From positions 14,623 through 78,622 of the forward strand of contig MU129126.1 in the NCBI GenBank assembly GCA_014904985.1: DNA of 64,000 bases. The letters run 5' to 3'. The stretch is from Hydnum rufescens UP504. Its lineage: Eukaryota > Basidiomycota > Agaricomycetes > Cantharellales > Hydnaceae. The stretch's first letter is position 1, and every line of letters begins with the position of its first letter. Made by a program: the position numbers and the translations under genes. The notes below the pieces were generated by a model that worked only from the letters and a program-made list of their open reading frames with translations, was not told where the DNA came from and did not search any database. Of the stretch, positions 10,258 to 22,179 are shown piece after piece.

Positions 10258-10865
10258 TGTAATATAGTGATTAAATGCTATTGCACATGCTCCCGCAAAG
10301 TGCCCTTAACCTCCTTCCTAATCTAGTCGCTGATGTAATAGCGTAGTCACAAGGATTGTAGCTGCAGGCCTAGCCGTAAATATATTATCTTTTTGCCCAG
10401 ACTTCTATGTGACACAAGAAACTGTGACCCTCCCTCTATCAGTCCAGCCCTGTGTCTCAGCGACGCAGCCACGATACTAATGTACGAACAGATATAACTA
10501 CAGCCACTCCACAAGCCCACTGTACACGAAGGATTTGGGGTACGAGTCGTGTACGAGCGCGACTCATGTGGTAAGTCCATTCCCTTAGCCTCTATTTGCT
10601 AACACCCCCTCTCTACCTTCTAGACAGCTGTTGCACCCCTTGGCCAATGGCTGCCACTTCATCCTCCCATTCCCTTATCCCTTCCCCTTGCTTCTCCTAC
10701 ACTCAAGGCGAAGCTAGTGCCTAGCCTCACACATGGTCTCCCTGTTCGAAGCGAGTGCTTAGAACGGCAGGATTTCCTTTCCCTTTCAGTTCACAGGCAA
10801 GTCGACTCCATCTCATCCAACGACGACTCTCACGTATATTCGAAGTCGGATAGCATGATATTACA
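10258..10865 (+). repeat. E1 5' LTR (608 bp)
   Basis: Starts TGTAATATAGTG and ends GATATTACA. It matches the 3' LTR apart from scattered transitions and a small indel, such as a 13-nt segment present at about 10365 but absent from the 3' copy. Confidence 0.92.
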
Positions 10866-10881
10866 TTGGTTCCCTCTAGCC
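10866..10881 (+). promoter_or_regulatory. Putative primer binding site of E1
   Basis: TTGGTTCCCTCTAGCC directly follows the 5' LTR and is identical directly after the E2 LTR (27316). Position and TGG start fit a primer binding site; the priming tRNA is not identified. Confidence 0.5.
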
Positions 10882-11092
10882 AATGAGATGGTCAAACCCC
10901 TTATGCCACCCCAATCCGCTACCTCTTTACCTGCCACATACTCCTACAGCCCCCAGCCCTCCTCCAAGATGAGCAGACGTGGGAAATCGCCCAGACCCAA
11001 CCCGCACAATGAAATACCCCACAGTATCCTGTCCTCATATCATGAGGATGTACTCTATCACGCAGCTACCCATGCTCATATAGTAATCGTGT

Positions 11093-12387
11093 GCCCTAGA
11101 TACACCAGGGGCTGGCAAAGCTGGTGTGTCCATGACTGCATCCCAAGTAGGCCCCTGAGATTCTATTCCTCCTTCGGCCATGTTCGCTCACCCTATGAGG
11201 TAGTTTGTGAGGGGTGAGTGCACACGAGGGAGGTCAGTAGGTCATAGCCCATGAATTTCCCCACTAGGGTCTCTTCTGGCTATCAGGCTCTGTTTCGAGG
11301 GGGTCCAGAGCACATCCCGCAAATCCCCTCCCAGAGTTGAGACCCTCTGCAAGAACATGGCAAAGTGATTGCACAGGTTCAGTGTTGGAGTGGTAGATTC
11401 GTGGGGCATGGAGTCATAGAGGGGGATCTCCTGCCACTTAGTGGGTGATACTTCCAGATCTATGGATGCAGCTCGGTAGGTGAGTGAGCTCCCAGATTGT
11501 GTAAGGTCTGAGGGAGGCATGGGCCATGCTGGTAGGTTGAAGACTGATCCAAGACCTGCTCTAGGGCTGCGAGTGGATTCATGGCTCACACTCGCTTTGG
11601 ACTCCTCGAGATTTGTGGCTGGCACGAATATCCCTAAGCTGTAGGGCTCCGCATCTACATGGGGGAGGGGCTGCACATCCAGCGCTTCCTCAAGCTGGAT
11701 GTCATAATCGGCATACTTCATAGCTTGGTTCCCTGAAAAGGGATGCCTTGTCGAGTGGGTGATGGGTTTAGTTCTGTTGATATCAGCCTCAATGGCCTCC
11801 CATCCCGCTGCGAGAGCTCAACGGGCGACCCTTCTGGTGGGAAGGCACTTGTTGTGCCAGGCTTTATGTAGACGCTCTCTGAGTTCTGGCGTAGGGGGAA
11901 GAGAATCTTCAGAGCCCATGGGAGTGGACAGGCCTTCTCCCATGTACAGCTTCTTCAGCTTATATAGTTGAACGAAGGCCAACTCGACCCTCAGCTTTAA
12001 CAGCTTATTGGCCATCATCAGCTCCTTGAGCTCCCATGAAGTCCATAGCTGCTCCGTTAATTTGCCTTCACGATCTATTACAAATCGGTGTTCCTCCTCC
12101 CCTACTATAGCTATAACGTCTGAGATGACGTTCTGCAACCTCTCTAATGCTGTCTGTATCGTGATGAGCAGCTCTTTATCTACGAACCACTCCCGTCTAT
12201 CCTCCTCGAATAGAAAATACGATGTGCTGTACTGTGCTGGGGCGAATTTCGTCCATACCATGAGAAATTGGTACTGTCGTTACAGGCACTTCAGAGAAGG
12301 GGTCCGTGTACTCGCCTACTGGCTCATCAAGTCTTTGAGTGATCTCGCAGTAGCGTCCTATGGAACAAAGACAGGGGGGAATCGCTA
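11093..12387 (-). pseudogene. E1 unknown ORF upstream of gag, inverted segment
   Basis: In E2 the equivalent protein runs on the plus strand (27316-28560). In E1 this stretch is on the minus strand: 12261-11818 contains the block YFLFEEDRREWFVDKELL and 11721-11242 contains VQPLPHVDAEPYSLGIF, both clearly homologous to E2. The normal orientation is present before about 11092 and after about 12388. AATCG occurs at both junctions. The protein family is not recognised. It lies where gag normally starts, so it may be an extra N-terminal Gag region or a separate accessory protein. The inversion alone would disable it. Confidence 0.75.
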
Positions 12388-12427
12388 AGCATTCACGCTC
12401 AAGGCCATCCCGTTCTCCCTATCTGGT

Positions 12428-13756
12428 GTGCTAGCTACTCGCGTGCCCACTACTCTCACCTCCCTGGGCCTGTCTAGCAACCCTACCCCTTCACAAGGTC
12501 TGAATGTCACACTGACCTGGCTTGCTGAACAAGGGAGCTCCAAGGGTAAGGGCCCTCCCCCACCACCTTCACGCCCCAACAGTCTGGAGGGAGGTGGCAA
12601 TGGACCTCCTGGAGGAGGAGGCAATGGGGGAGAACCAGGAGGCAGAGGAGGAGGAGGAGACCCCCCACAAGGAGGCTCAGGCACAAGAGACCCTCCTAGT
12701 GGAGGGTTTCTGGGACCCAATGGTCCCTCTGGTCCTCCAGGTCCCCCTGGCCCACCGGGACTGCCTGGACCGCCAGGATTTCAAGGAGCCATAGGCAGAG
12801 CCCCCTCCCAGGGAATTACGTGGGACAACCGCATCAAGTGGTCAGCAGTGCCTGAGTGGGATGGTGACCCTGACACAGTGATCAATTGGCTCTATGAGTG
12901 TAATGACCTCACAGGCCTAAGCCCTGAGCTGGAGAGCCAAATGCCCAAAGTCGCCATGACCTGGTTCAAAGGTGCTGTCACAACGGCTTGGTGAGCCCAT
13001 TCGTACCCAGTAAGGCACACTATCCTCCAATCCTGGGACAATGTACACAAATGGGTCCTGCACCGTTATCTAGGGCAAGCATGGTATACAGCCCAGCATA
13101 TTAAATACAACGAGGAGGTCTTCCGTAGTGTAGATCACCTGGATGAGTCGCCTGCTGAATATATACAGTGGCATATCCTCCTCTCCCGCATCTTCCTCAG
13201 ATTCACGCCCAATAGCCCTGAGGAGACTGCTTCAGTAATGAACAACACCCCCACGGAATGGGATGTAGTTCTTCAATGGAGCAACAGACCCCCAATTGAA
13301 TTGGTCCTCATGTATGCCAAACAGTTCGAGCTGACATTAGTAATGCAGTGGAAGTCCTTGCAGCACTATTGTCATCGCCTCAAATCAAAAAACCCTAAAA
13401 GGGCCAACTTTGTCTCCCAGGACAATGAAGAAGAGAGAAGAGATGAAGAATCCATACACTCCCCCTTTGAGGACGACTCCAAAGGAGCGTTCCAATACTC
13501 GAGTGATGAAAAGGAAGGAGGCCAGGCCTCGTCAAACGCCTTTAATGTGAATAAACACTCAAGCCACCCATCCTATTGCTTGCAGACGCACTTTCAGCCC
13601 AAAAGCAAAGCTGCAGACAGCATTGAGAAAACGTATCCATACCCTCGCAATGACACTGTAGCTAGTCATCACAAACCTGGCCAGAAGTGTTTCGCATGTG
13701 GAAGCGAGAAACATTGGGTCAGGGACTGTAAATACTTCAGAGTGTATTCTAATTGA
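12428..13756 (+). pseudogene. E1 Gag polyprotein with collagen-like region and zinc knuckle
   Basis: Capsid-type structural protein of the retroelement. From the N-terminal side: a Pro/Gly-rich stretch with repeated GPPGPP triplets (12600-12790), a retrotransposon-gag-like domain (WDNRIKWSAVPEWDGDPD onward, 12820-13340), an acidic Ser/Asp/Glu region (13430-13530), and a CCHC zinc knuckle CFACGSEKHWVRDC (about 13688-13730). Broken by TGA at 12992, where E2 has CAG, and by TGA at 13754, where E2 has TGT. The collagen-like run is unusual for a fungal Gag and is conserved in E2. Confidence 0.8.
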
Positions 13757-13894
13757 TTGGAAAGGAAAACGTTGAAGAAAGAGCATAGACGATACAAGAC
13801 CCCCAACTATAAAGCTGCATACTCAGCAATGATTGACACTATGCTGAATTTTCAGAGCTGGGACAGGCAAAATTAGCTTCCCTGCCTAGCTCCC

Positions 13895-15120
13895 ATGTAC
13901 CTCAGCAGAAGCCCTCATACAGAGGCACATAACGAACTTTTGCATAATGTAAACATAATGACAAATAACATGCAGCCTCCTCCCCCTGTAAAAACTCCCT
14001 GGAAGCGACCTAGGAAACCACCTGATGAGTTAGTTGAAGATGAACAGCAGGAAGAAGTGCAAAAACTCGCTGCCACAGCCATGAAGTCATTGCCCATAGT
14101 AGAGGCTTTGTACCACCCTGAGACGATGCAGGATGCCCCTCCAGTGAGGGTTATTCACTGTCATAAAGCTAGAACCACACCCACCGGAAAGTCAGCACTG
14201 GGGATTACAGCGCTAAGTGTACACAATGGCCGTTTAGGGACACTCTCGAGTTCCCACATACAGTTATGCCTGGACTCAGGGGCAGACATCACCTTAATTT
14301 TGGAAGACTGCTACAATGCCCTAGAGCATCGGCCAAAACTACAAAAGGGTATGAAGCTTCGTCTCTTCAAACTCACCAACCAGGCGAAGATCTTAGGATT
14401 TATAAACCTTTGAATCTTCATGCCCATGGCAGATGATAGAGTGTTGGAATTCATCGAAGAAGCTTATGTGATCCCAGGGATGAATGTCCCCATGCTGTTA
14501 GGGAGGACTTCCAGGTCAACTACAAAATATCCGTACTGAGATCAGCACAAGGAATGCACCTGTCGATCAACCAGCCAGGGGAAAGGTTCGATGTGCCAGC
14601 CCACTCAACTTCCCCCTTGACCGAGGATTTCCAAGTTCGACCTCATCACCCCCCAGAGATAAGAAATTGCACCGCGTACTTGGCTGCTTCCAGAAACCCC
14701 AGCTACACGCAGAAAAGCAGGACTCCCATGACGCACTTACTGCGAGCAGCGGCAGATGTGAAGATTCATGCGGGGTGGGTCGCCAGGGTTCCTGTAGAAG
14801 GCCCAACTACGGGTCGGGATGAGTGGTTCATGGAGCGAGTCACACTCCCCACAAACAATGGTTGCTTCCTAGCAGCTCTGTCGACACTGATTAAATCTGA
14901 GAAGCCTGCGGTAGCCATAGCCAACATGTCCCCTTCCACAGAATGGATCAGGAAGGGCACATACTAGGCATTTTGCATGACCTGGAATGCTACCTAGACA
15001 GTGGCAGGAATGATGAGGAGTCTGAATGGTTGAAAGCCTATGCCCGCATAGTACAGAAAATTGCCTGTGGATTGCTAGGGGACTGAGATCTGTCAGATCA
15101 GACGCTAGCGAAGTCACGAG
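13895..15120 (+). pseudogene. E1 aspartic protease and linker to RT
   Basis: Contains LDSGADITL (about 14271-14297), the DSG active site of a retroviral-type aspartic protease that cuts the Gag-Pol polyprotein. Downstream sequence (14430-15100) leads into the RT and matches E2 31810-32520. A TGA after FINL (14411) is shared with E2 (after YINL, 31819), where the neighbouring residues fit an arginine. A one-base frame disruption lies near 14505. Confidence 0.75.
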
Positions 15121-17060
15121 TGGTAGAGATCCCTCCAGAACCAGATGGCCCTGATGAGCTGTGGGGTCCGAAAACGTCAGAACCGGGGGACCCAACGACT
15201 TACAGTTCCAAGAAACTGGACGAGCTGATGGACATCGCACCGGATGCTCCTCCAGAAATAAAAAGGAAGACCCTGGAATTGATCAAAAAACACATTAGAG
15301 CGTTCATATTTGACAACCAACTTGGAACATTGGAAACAATCACCAAGATTCATATGAAACAGGAAGCTCATCCAGTCTCGATGCCTATGTATGGAGCTTC
15401 TCCAGTGAAGAGACAAGTGATTGATGAGCAAATGGACAAATGGATCCGGCAAGAAGTCGTAGAACCTTCGAAAAGCCCCTGGGCTGCCCCCGTGGTCATA
15501 GTGTACTGAAACGGGAAGCCCAGATTTTGGGTCGATTACAGGAAACTCAACACTATGACCATACCTGATGAATTCCCAATTCCACAGCAAACAGAAATCC
15601 TGCAAGCTTTATCTGGATTGCAAGTCTTATCAGCCCTCGACATGCTGGCTGGGTTCCACCAGATGGAAATGGAGGACGAGGATAAAGAAAAGATGGCCTT
15701 CCATTCTCATAGAGGGCTTTGGCAGTTCAAACGGATGCCCTTTGGTCTAAGAAACGGCCCCTCGACCTTTCAAAGGATGATGCAATCCATCCTCGCCCCC
15801 TTTCTGTGGATTTTCTCATTGGTGTACATAGATGATATCGTAGTATACTCGAAATCCTACGAGGAGCACCTAGGGCATCTCGATAAGGTTCTACAAGCAT
15901 GTGTCGAAGCCAGATTGATGCTAGTGCCAAAGAAGTGCCACTTCATGTACACATCAATTCTCCTCCTGGGCCAAAAAGTCTCCAGGCTGGGACTTTCTAC
16001 ACACAAGGAGAAGATCAGAGCTGTCATAGACATAGCCCGTCCTCATAATCGAGCGACGCTTCAAACGTTCTTGGGAATGGCAGTGTACTTCTTGCACTTC
16101 ATACTGCACTACTCGGAGAGAGTGGCACCCCTATTCGAGCTTCTGCACAAGGATGTAAGATGGAACTGGGGGCAGACCAGGAACGGGCTTTCGAAGATGT
16201 CAAGGAAGGCCTGGTTTCTGCCCCAGTGCTCGGTCATCCCATGCCCTCAAGACCATATCACATGTACTCTGACGCTTCAGATGTAGCATTGGGAGCTAGC
16301 CTCCAGCAGGTACAACCCATAATGGTAAAAGATCTAAAGGGTATGAAGCTACATGACAGGATTTTGGACGTGCACGCCAAAGGTGAACCCATACTGAAGC
16401 TGGCACGTCAAGCTTCAAAAAAAACAGATGACGTGCCCAACTCTGACTCCTGGGCCCCAGAGGTGGAAGACACTACAGTGCATGTCGAACAAGTGATTGC
16501 CTACTGGAGCAGGTCCTTGAAATCTGCAGAATAAAACTACTCGGCAACGGAAAGGGAAGCCCTAAGAGTGAAGGAAGCACTAGTGTGCTTCCAGCCCTTC
16601 ATTGAAGGTGAGAAAAACATCGTGATCATGGATCACGCAGCACTACAGTGGGCAAGGACATATGAAAATGCCAACAGGCATCTCACGGCATGGGGGGCAG
16701 TGTTCGCAGCGTATCCAGGTTTGGATATAGTACATCGAGCAGGGATAGTGCACTCGAATGTAGACCCCTCTCGAGGCTGCGACAGATACCGCCGCATCAA
16801 TCACCTGCAGAAGATAAATCCCCACTCTTGCCCAGCCAGCTCCCAGCCCAACCGATATTTGCCTGGGAAGATGCAGTCAAGAGAAAGCCTGCAGAGCGAG
16901 CCACATTCCTATCGACACGAGTGCAGATGAAGAAGCAGATGGCGGGGACCACCCCAACAGCAGCTGGAAAAATAATGGAAGCCGTACCACAGAGAAGCAG
17001 GACAGAAAACCCACCCAGCCAGGAACGAATGCCACAGATGCTCAACATCTCAGTGAGTCC
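15120..17060 (+). pseudogene. E1 reverse transcriptase and RNase H
   Basis: RT begins near EAHPVSMPMYGASPVKRQ (15361 onward). Catalytic YIDD lies at 15825-15836, preceded by the fingers/palm block FKRMPFGLRNGPSTFQR (about 15729-15779). The tether and RNase H follow (YSDASDVALGASLQQ from about 16262; EKNIVIMDHAALQWA from about 16611). The RNase H carries an insert (KDLKGMKLHDRIL to EQVIAYWSRSLK). Disruptions: TGA after VVIVY (15507), a frameshift near 16160, and TAA at about 16532 where E2 has CAG. Homologous to E2 32580-34310. Confidence 0.88.
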
Positions 17061-17079
17061 CTCCTGAATAGAAGCCTTT

Positions 17080-18050
17080 GTCAAAGGATACCAAAGCGAC
17101 CCCAGCTTCAAACAGCCTTGGAAAGAGGCCATCGCTGATGAATCGGAGCTCTCAGCAGCTCAACGATTCTATAAATTGGACAAAGGCCTCTTGATATTTC
17201 GTGACACGGACTGGGTCACCAGACTTTGTGTGCCGAAACCGGAAGTATGTAGAATCCTCCTGGAATCCCATGAGTCACCATGGGAGTCTGCGCACACAGG
17301 ATCCTCAAGGCTGTTCCACAAACTGGTGGCTAGGTTCTACTGGCCAAAGATGTGGGCAGATGTTGTGGAGTTCACAAAAACCTGCGACGTTTGCCAGAAG
17401 ACCAAATCCGATAAGTGCGGTCCAACAGGGAAGTTACGTCCACATGCGATCCCCCTCCTTCCATTCAAAGTAGTGACCCTAGACCTGATCATGGGTCTCC
17501 CAAAGTCGGAGGGACACAATGCAGTCCTGGTAATCATGGATAAACTCACCAAGTTTGTTCAGTACATCCCAACCACATCGCACCTGAAGCAAGATGGATT
17601 TGCCAAGTTGTTCATGCAAACCATCATTTTAAAATACGGCATTCCTCACCAGATGATTGTGGATTGGGATGCTAGATGGGCCAAATCCTTCTGGGCTTCA
17701 GTAGCCAAGCACTTGGATTTAGATTTGATGCTGTCCACCTTGCATCACCCCCAAACTGATGGGCAGACAGAGAAAGCAAATGACTTGCTAGAAGTAGCCC
17801 TACACGCCTACATGGCTGGGAATCGCAGTTCTTGGGCTCAGTGGCTCGGAACACTAGCAATGGCCCACAATGCCATGCCTCACTCGTCTACGGGATACTC
17901 TCCCTTCTTCCTATTGCATGGATACTCTCCTCGAATGCAAGCTGTAGTGATAGACCCAGTATCCAGAGGAATTGAGTGGTTCGAGCTCAATAGCGCATCT
18001 GCATCGACCTTCATGGATGAGCTGGAAGTGCATCGCTCTTGAGCCCAAGA
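17080..18050 (+). pseudogene. E1 integrase
   Basis: Inserts the cDNA into the host chromosome. An HHCC zinc-binding domain (H residues in ESHESPWESAHTG, then CDVCQK; 17250-17400) is followed by the catalytic core: LDLIMGLPKS holds the first Asp, IVDWDARW the second region and TDGQTEKAN the catalytic Glu (about 17470-17790). A TGA at 18040 separates the core from the C-terminal module. The second motif reads VDWDARW rather than the commoner SDRDxRF form, but keeps an Asp. Confidence 0.88.
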
Positions 18051-18054
18051 TGCT

Positions 18055-18552
18055 CTAGTAAAGGCCCAAGCCAGGCAGGCCAGAGCCTATGATAAGAAGA
18101 GGCGCGACAATGAATTCGAGGAAGGAGATGAGGTTCTAGTGAACCCTCACTCTCTGGAGTTGATTGATGTACAAGGAACGGGAAGGAAATTAGTCCAAAG
18201 GCATATTGGACCTTTCACTATATCGGAGAAGATAAATCCCATAGTCTATCACTTGCATCTTCCACCCGAGTATAAAATGCATCCCATAATGAATATTCAG
18301 CACCTAACCAAGTACTACTGGGATGTACAAGAAGAGGGAAGGGCTAAGCTCCCTGAGCTAAGAGAGCTATCCACCGAAGAGGAGTACGAAGTAGAGAAGC
18401 TGGCAGGCCACCGATATAACCCACGGATGAGGAGGAGGGAATCTCTAGTACATTGGAAGGGATACGGACCGGAGCATGACATGTTTGAGCCAGAACCTGC
18501 ATTACGGAACGCCTTCATGCGGCTCAGGGAATACCGAAAGACCCTGGAGTGA
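18055..18552 (+). CDS. E1 integrase C-terminal GPF module and chromodomain
   Basis: The module with IGPFTISEKINPIVYHLHLP (18208-18267) is the GPY/F element of gypsy integrases. It is followed by a chromodomain: YEVEKLAGHRYNPRMRRRESLVHWKGYGPEHDMFEPE (about 18388-18498), with the expected aromatic residues for methyl-lysine binding (Y of YEVE, W of HWKGY, and F of MFEPE). Chromodomains direct chromoviral insertion to heterochromatin. The stop at 18550 probably ends the polyprotein. E2 has the same module at 35530-35970. Confidence 0.88.
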   Translation, partial: LVKAQARQARAYDKKRRDNEFEEGDEVLVNPHSLELIDVQGTGRKLVQRHIGPFTISEKINPIVYHLHLPPEYKMHPIMNIQHLTKYYWDVQEEGRAKLPELRELSTEEEYEVEKLAGHRYNPRMRRRESLVHWKGYGPEHDMFEPEPALRNAFMRLREYRKTLE

Positions 18553-18675
18553 CATGCTCATAACCCATGGGGTCCGCAAGGCTGCTGCGGAGATTCCCAG
18601 CCACTTCTACACCCCCCCTTCCAGTATTGAGTTCCCCTTGTTTTTACGACCTCCCTCAACTCAGACTCTGATCCG

Positions 18676-20780
18676 ATGCAGCATCCTGGCCCTCGAAGAC
18701 ACAAGGGAGTGCACCGCGGCCGGCACTACACGATGCCTGGCGATGACGCTGATCCTCTTGACCCGTACTATGCTCAATATGGTGATGAGGAGGACAATCC
18801 AGAACGATGCCCTGCGGAATACTTCTCCCTGGAGAGATCGGCATACTTCTATGTATATACACTAACCACATTGAATCTAGCCGGTGCTTTCCCATGAGTT
18901 CAAGGATTTCCTCCCTTCTACAAGGACCCTTATGGCTACTGTTGGGAGGATCTGGATGAATGGGGACGGCTTGGGAAGTTCGAGTGGACTTACCGCATGC
19001 AGCTACTCCCTATGAATTGTCCATTCCCTTTACACTGAGCCTTCATCCCGTTCGACATGAAGCAATTCAATTTTGACCCCTGCCAGCATCTCCTACAGGC
19101 TAGAGGTCCCAATCCCAGCCTCAGATCCCTCTCGAATACCTACCTGCGAGCTGTCCATGAGGCGGGGCAGTCAATGCTGCGATGTATCAGAGGGATTGAG
19201 CATATGACCAAGAGCTACGACCTTACACTCCCCTCCAATTATGATCCAGATTGGCACTTCAGACAGTCCTGGATGTTCGTCCTCCAGCAGGGAACCACTC
19301 CAGCCCCTGCTTGGAAAGCTGTCCATGTTGCACAGGAGCTTAGGAGGCAGGTCCTCGATGCGACAGGATATGTCTCCATGGCTTTCCGCGTCCTCCTCCA
19401 TCTCTTATGCTTCAAAGAGAGGCTGCGCCCTCCCCGATTTAGGACAATGGTTCGACTCGCTGGTCTCATTGTTCTCAAGAGAGACAAGTGCTCTCGACTA
19501 ATCAGAGAAGGGCTAGCACAACTGGGAGTCCCCGTATGGTCTGCCGGAGTAGATGATGAGACTCCGCCACTCGAGTTATACCCCAGAGGCACCACTCAGA
19601 ATTCACCTCTATGGGAAGAAGTGAAGCAAACAATTAAGGACTGGCACCCCCATTGGAATTTGAGGGACGCGATCTCCCTACGAGCCATACAAGAGCTATT
19701 TGAGCAGAAGCTCAAAATTCAACAACACCAGCATCTCGTTGGCCCCCCAGAGACCATTTGGATAATGAAAAGGATCACCCTCGCAAAACTAGGCAGATGG
19801 GACCATACTACATCCATCATCCCACTTACTTTCGTAAACCCAAAGGTCCTCCGGGCGAGATTTACCTCGAAGGTCTCACATGATGGCTTACCCAAGTAAA
19901 TGACGGGAATTACATGACAATACTGGCAGAGATACAAGCCTGTCTGGGAGAAGCTACCCTTCCGCTCGTGAAGCTAGAGCCTCAGGAACAATCCCCTCCT
20001 CTCCCAGCATTCCTCCATCAGAATTACCCTCAGTGTCGCGAATGGATGAGAAGTTGGGGAATCGAATGGCATGAGCCTGAGTCCTTCCCACAGCTAGCAG
20101 TACAGGAAGAACTGTCCACGTGCTTAGTGGACCTGTTACTACGCACCTACGGGGCCCCGCCTGCACTACTAGACTGGCTGAGCGATCCTGACCCCCTTTA
20201 TCCCTCAGTCCCACGCTCTGCTAGAAGGTTGAGATCTGAATTGCCTGAGGAAAGACAGGTCCGAGCACGCCAGAACACTCCTACGTTCCCAGAGGAGGAG
20301 CTGGCCCCTTATGAGGATTACAACCCCATGACAGCAGACTTCACAGCTGCCCGAAGACCCTGAAGTCCCACTAGCAGACCCGGCGGCCGCAGGACCACTG
20401 ATCATTCCTACCTCACAAGACCCGAATGAGGTATGGGATTCCCCAGGAGCACAGTTGGCCAGGTTCCCAGTGGAACTGGCCCCCTTTGTTTACCTTAGCT
20501 CCCAGGAGAAACTCGAGGATGAACTGGTTGATCGCTATGCCTCAGGCATGGTGGAATGGTTATATGAGGAACCACATCTCATCCTTGTATTCGTAGACCA
20601 GGACCGAGCCTGTCGCGCTTTGGAAAGTCAGCGGTGGGCTGCAAGATTCTATCCTTCCAAGCCATCAGCCTGAGCGCTCCCCTACGTCGAAAACCAGTGT
20701 AGCCCCTGGAGCTCTGGTTCCATAGCGCGGCACGAGGAAGCGGTGGAGCTGAGGTACCTAGGCCGCCTTGAAAAGTACCC
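18676..20780 (+). pseudogene. E1 unknown ORF downstream of pol
   Basis: Long coding region between the chromodomain and the 3' LTR, in the position of env in retroviruses but without a visible signal peptide or transmembrane pattern. Conserved blocks shared with E2 (36138-39200): RHYTMPGDDADPLDPYY, DPYGYCWEDLDEWG, FNFDPCQHLLQARGPNP, QQGTTPAPAWK, GLAQLGVPVWS, ELYPRGT. In-frame TGA at 18895 and 19036 (E2 has CAG and CAA), TAA at 19897, and frame changes afterwards. I do not recognise the family. Conservation of blocks between two diverged elements suggests it was once a functional protein. Confidence 0.7.
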
Positions 20781-21310
20781 CATCCCCAAGCCAATTTGAG
20801 TCCGAGGAAGCATGACTTGTCCCCCTGAGACGGTCTTCAAGTCAGCACACCTTGTCGAACTCTTCTACCCTCAAGGCCTTCCTAGAACCTATGGGACGAG
20901 CCAATCTCTCATGTTGTGCTACCTTGTTCAGCCTGTGGCGTTTATGGGTCTCCTAGAACATAGAATCGACCTTCTCTGAGAGATCAATGTTCCCTTGGCC
21001 TCTCAGTTACTGGAAGCCATGAAGAGTCTACTAGCTCTCCTAGAGAGACATTTGTCCTACGAAGAACCGGTACAATTCAACCTCCCCATTCCACTCATTG
21101 GCCACCATCATGACACCTTAGTCTGGCTAGCCTATGAGACTCCTGAGGTTGATCCCACCTCCATGGGGGCCTGAGGTACTTATGTGGGCGAGCAATTCCA
21201 TTGGAACAACATGTACGAGCGCTTCAAAGTCACTCTCGACAATCTCGATCTTGACTCAAATGATTCCGAAACTCACGACTACAAATACTAGTGTCTACGG
21301 TGGGGGGCAC

Positions 21311-21906
21311 TGTAATATAGTGATTAAATGCTATTGCACATGCTCCCGTGAAGTGCCCTTAACCTCCTTCCTAATCTAGTCACTGATGTAATAGCGTAGT
21401 CGCGAGGATTGTAGCCATAAATATATTATCTTTTTGCCTGGACTTCTATGCGACACGAGAAACCATGACCCTCCCTCTATCAGTCCAGCCCTGTGTCTCA
21501 GCCACGCAGCCACGATACTAATGTACGAACAGATATAACTACGGCCACTCCACGAGCCCACTGTACATGAAGGATTTGGGGTACGAGTCACGTACGAGCG
21601 TGACTCACGCGGTAAGTCCATTCCCTTAGCCTCTATTCGCTAACACCCCCTCTCTACCTTCTAGACAGCTGTTGCACCCCTTGGCCAATGGCTGCCACTT
21701 CATCCTCCCATTCCCTTATCCCTTCCCCTCACTTCTCCCATGCTTGAGGCGAAGCTAGTGCCTAGCCTCACATGCAGTCTCCCTGTTCGAAGCGAGTGCT
21801 TAGAATGGCGGGATTTCCTTTCCCTTTCAGTTCACAGGCAAGTCAACTCCATCTCATCCAACGTCAACTCTCACATATATTCGAAGTCGGATAGCGCGAT
21901 ATTACA
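21311..21906 (+). repeat. E1 3' LTR (596 bp)
   Basis: TGTAATATAGTG start and GATATTACA end. Preceded by a purine-rich GGTGGGGGGCAC, a likely polypurine tract. The GCATG duplication follows at 21907-21911. Confidence 0.92.
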
Positions 21907-22077
21907 GCATGGCAGATGACAGGTGTGACAAACGATGGCACAACAAATGACAGTGCAACAGACAACAGCACAACAGACAATGGCACGACAGACAACAGTG
22001 CAATGGACGACAACATGCCCAATGAGTGGCCCAAGGAACCACACACCCACTGTGGCAGGTGTGTGGTACTATATAAG

Positions 22078-22179
22078 GTGAGTCCCCCCCCCAAATAGAT
22101 CCAGCTGCACAAAAAGAGCTGCTGCTGCTGCTCTTTTTGTGCTGGTTTTTATTTCTAACTAATGTATCTATCTTTCCAG
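22078..22179 (+). other. Intron-like module with H2 hairpin
   Basis: 102-nt candidate intron: TATAAG|GTGAGT donor, H2 at 22107-22142 (loop side expanded to CTG repeats but still paired), AACTAAT branch-like motif and TTTCCAG acceptor. Confidence 0.6.

Larger units (their letters stand above)
10258..21906 (+). mobile_element. Complete Ty3/gypsy chromoviral retrotransposon E1 (11.65 kb)
   Basis: Bounded by direct LTRs (10258-10865 and 21311-21906) with TGTAATAT/ATATTACA ends and flanked by GCATG duplications. Order: unknown ORF upstream of gag (partly inverted), gag with a collagen-like stretch and CCHC knuckle, protease, reverse transcriptase, RNase H, integrase with GPF module, chromodomain, and a long unrecognised ORF before the 3' LTR. 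The RT-RNase H-integrase order and the C-terminal chromodomain define a chromovirus. It is inactive: many stops, mostly TGA, plus frameshifts and an internal inversion. It inserted into array C, so it is younger than the array. The length is large for a fungal gypsy element because of the two extra ORFs. Confidence 0.92.

Noticed and set aside
21311..21906. A separate retroelement starting at 21311
   Set aside because: It is the 3' LTR of E1: near-identical ends to 10258-10865 and the matching GCATG duplication.
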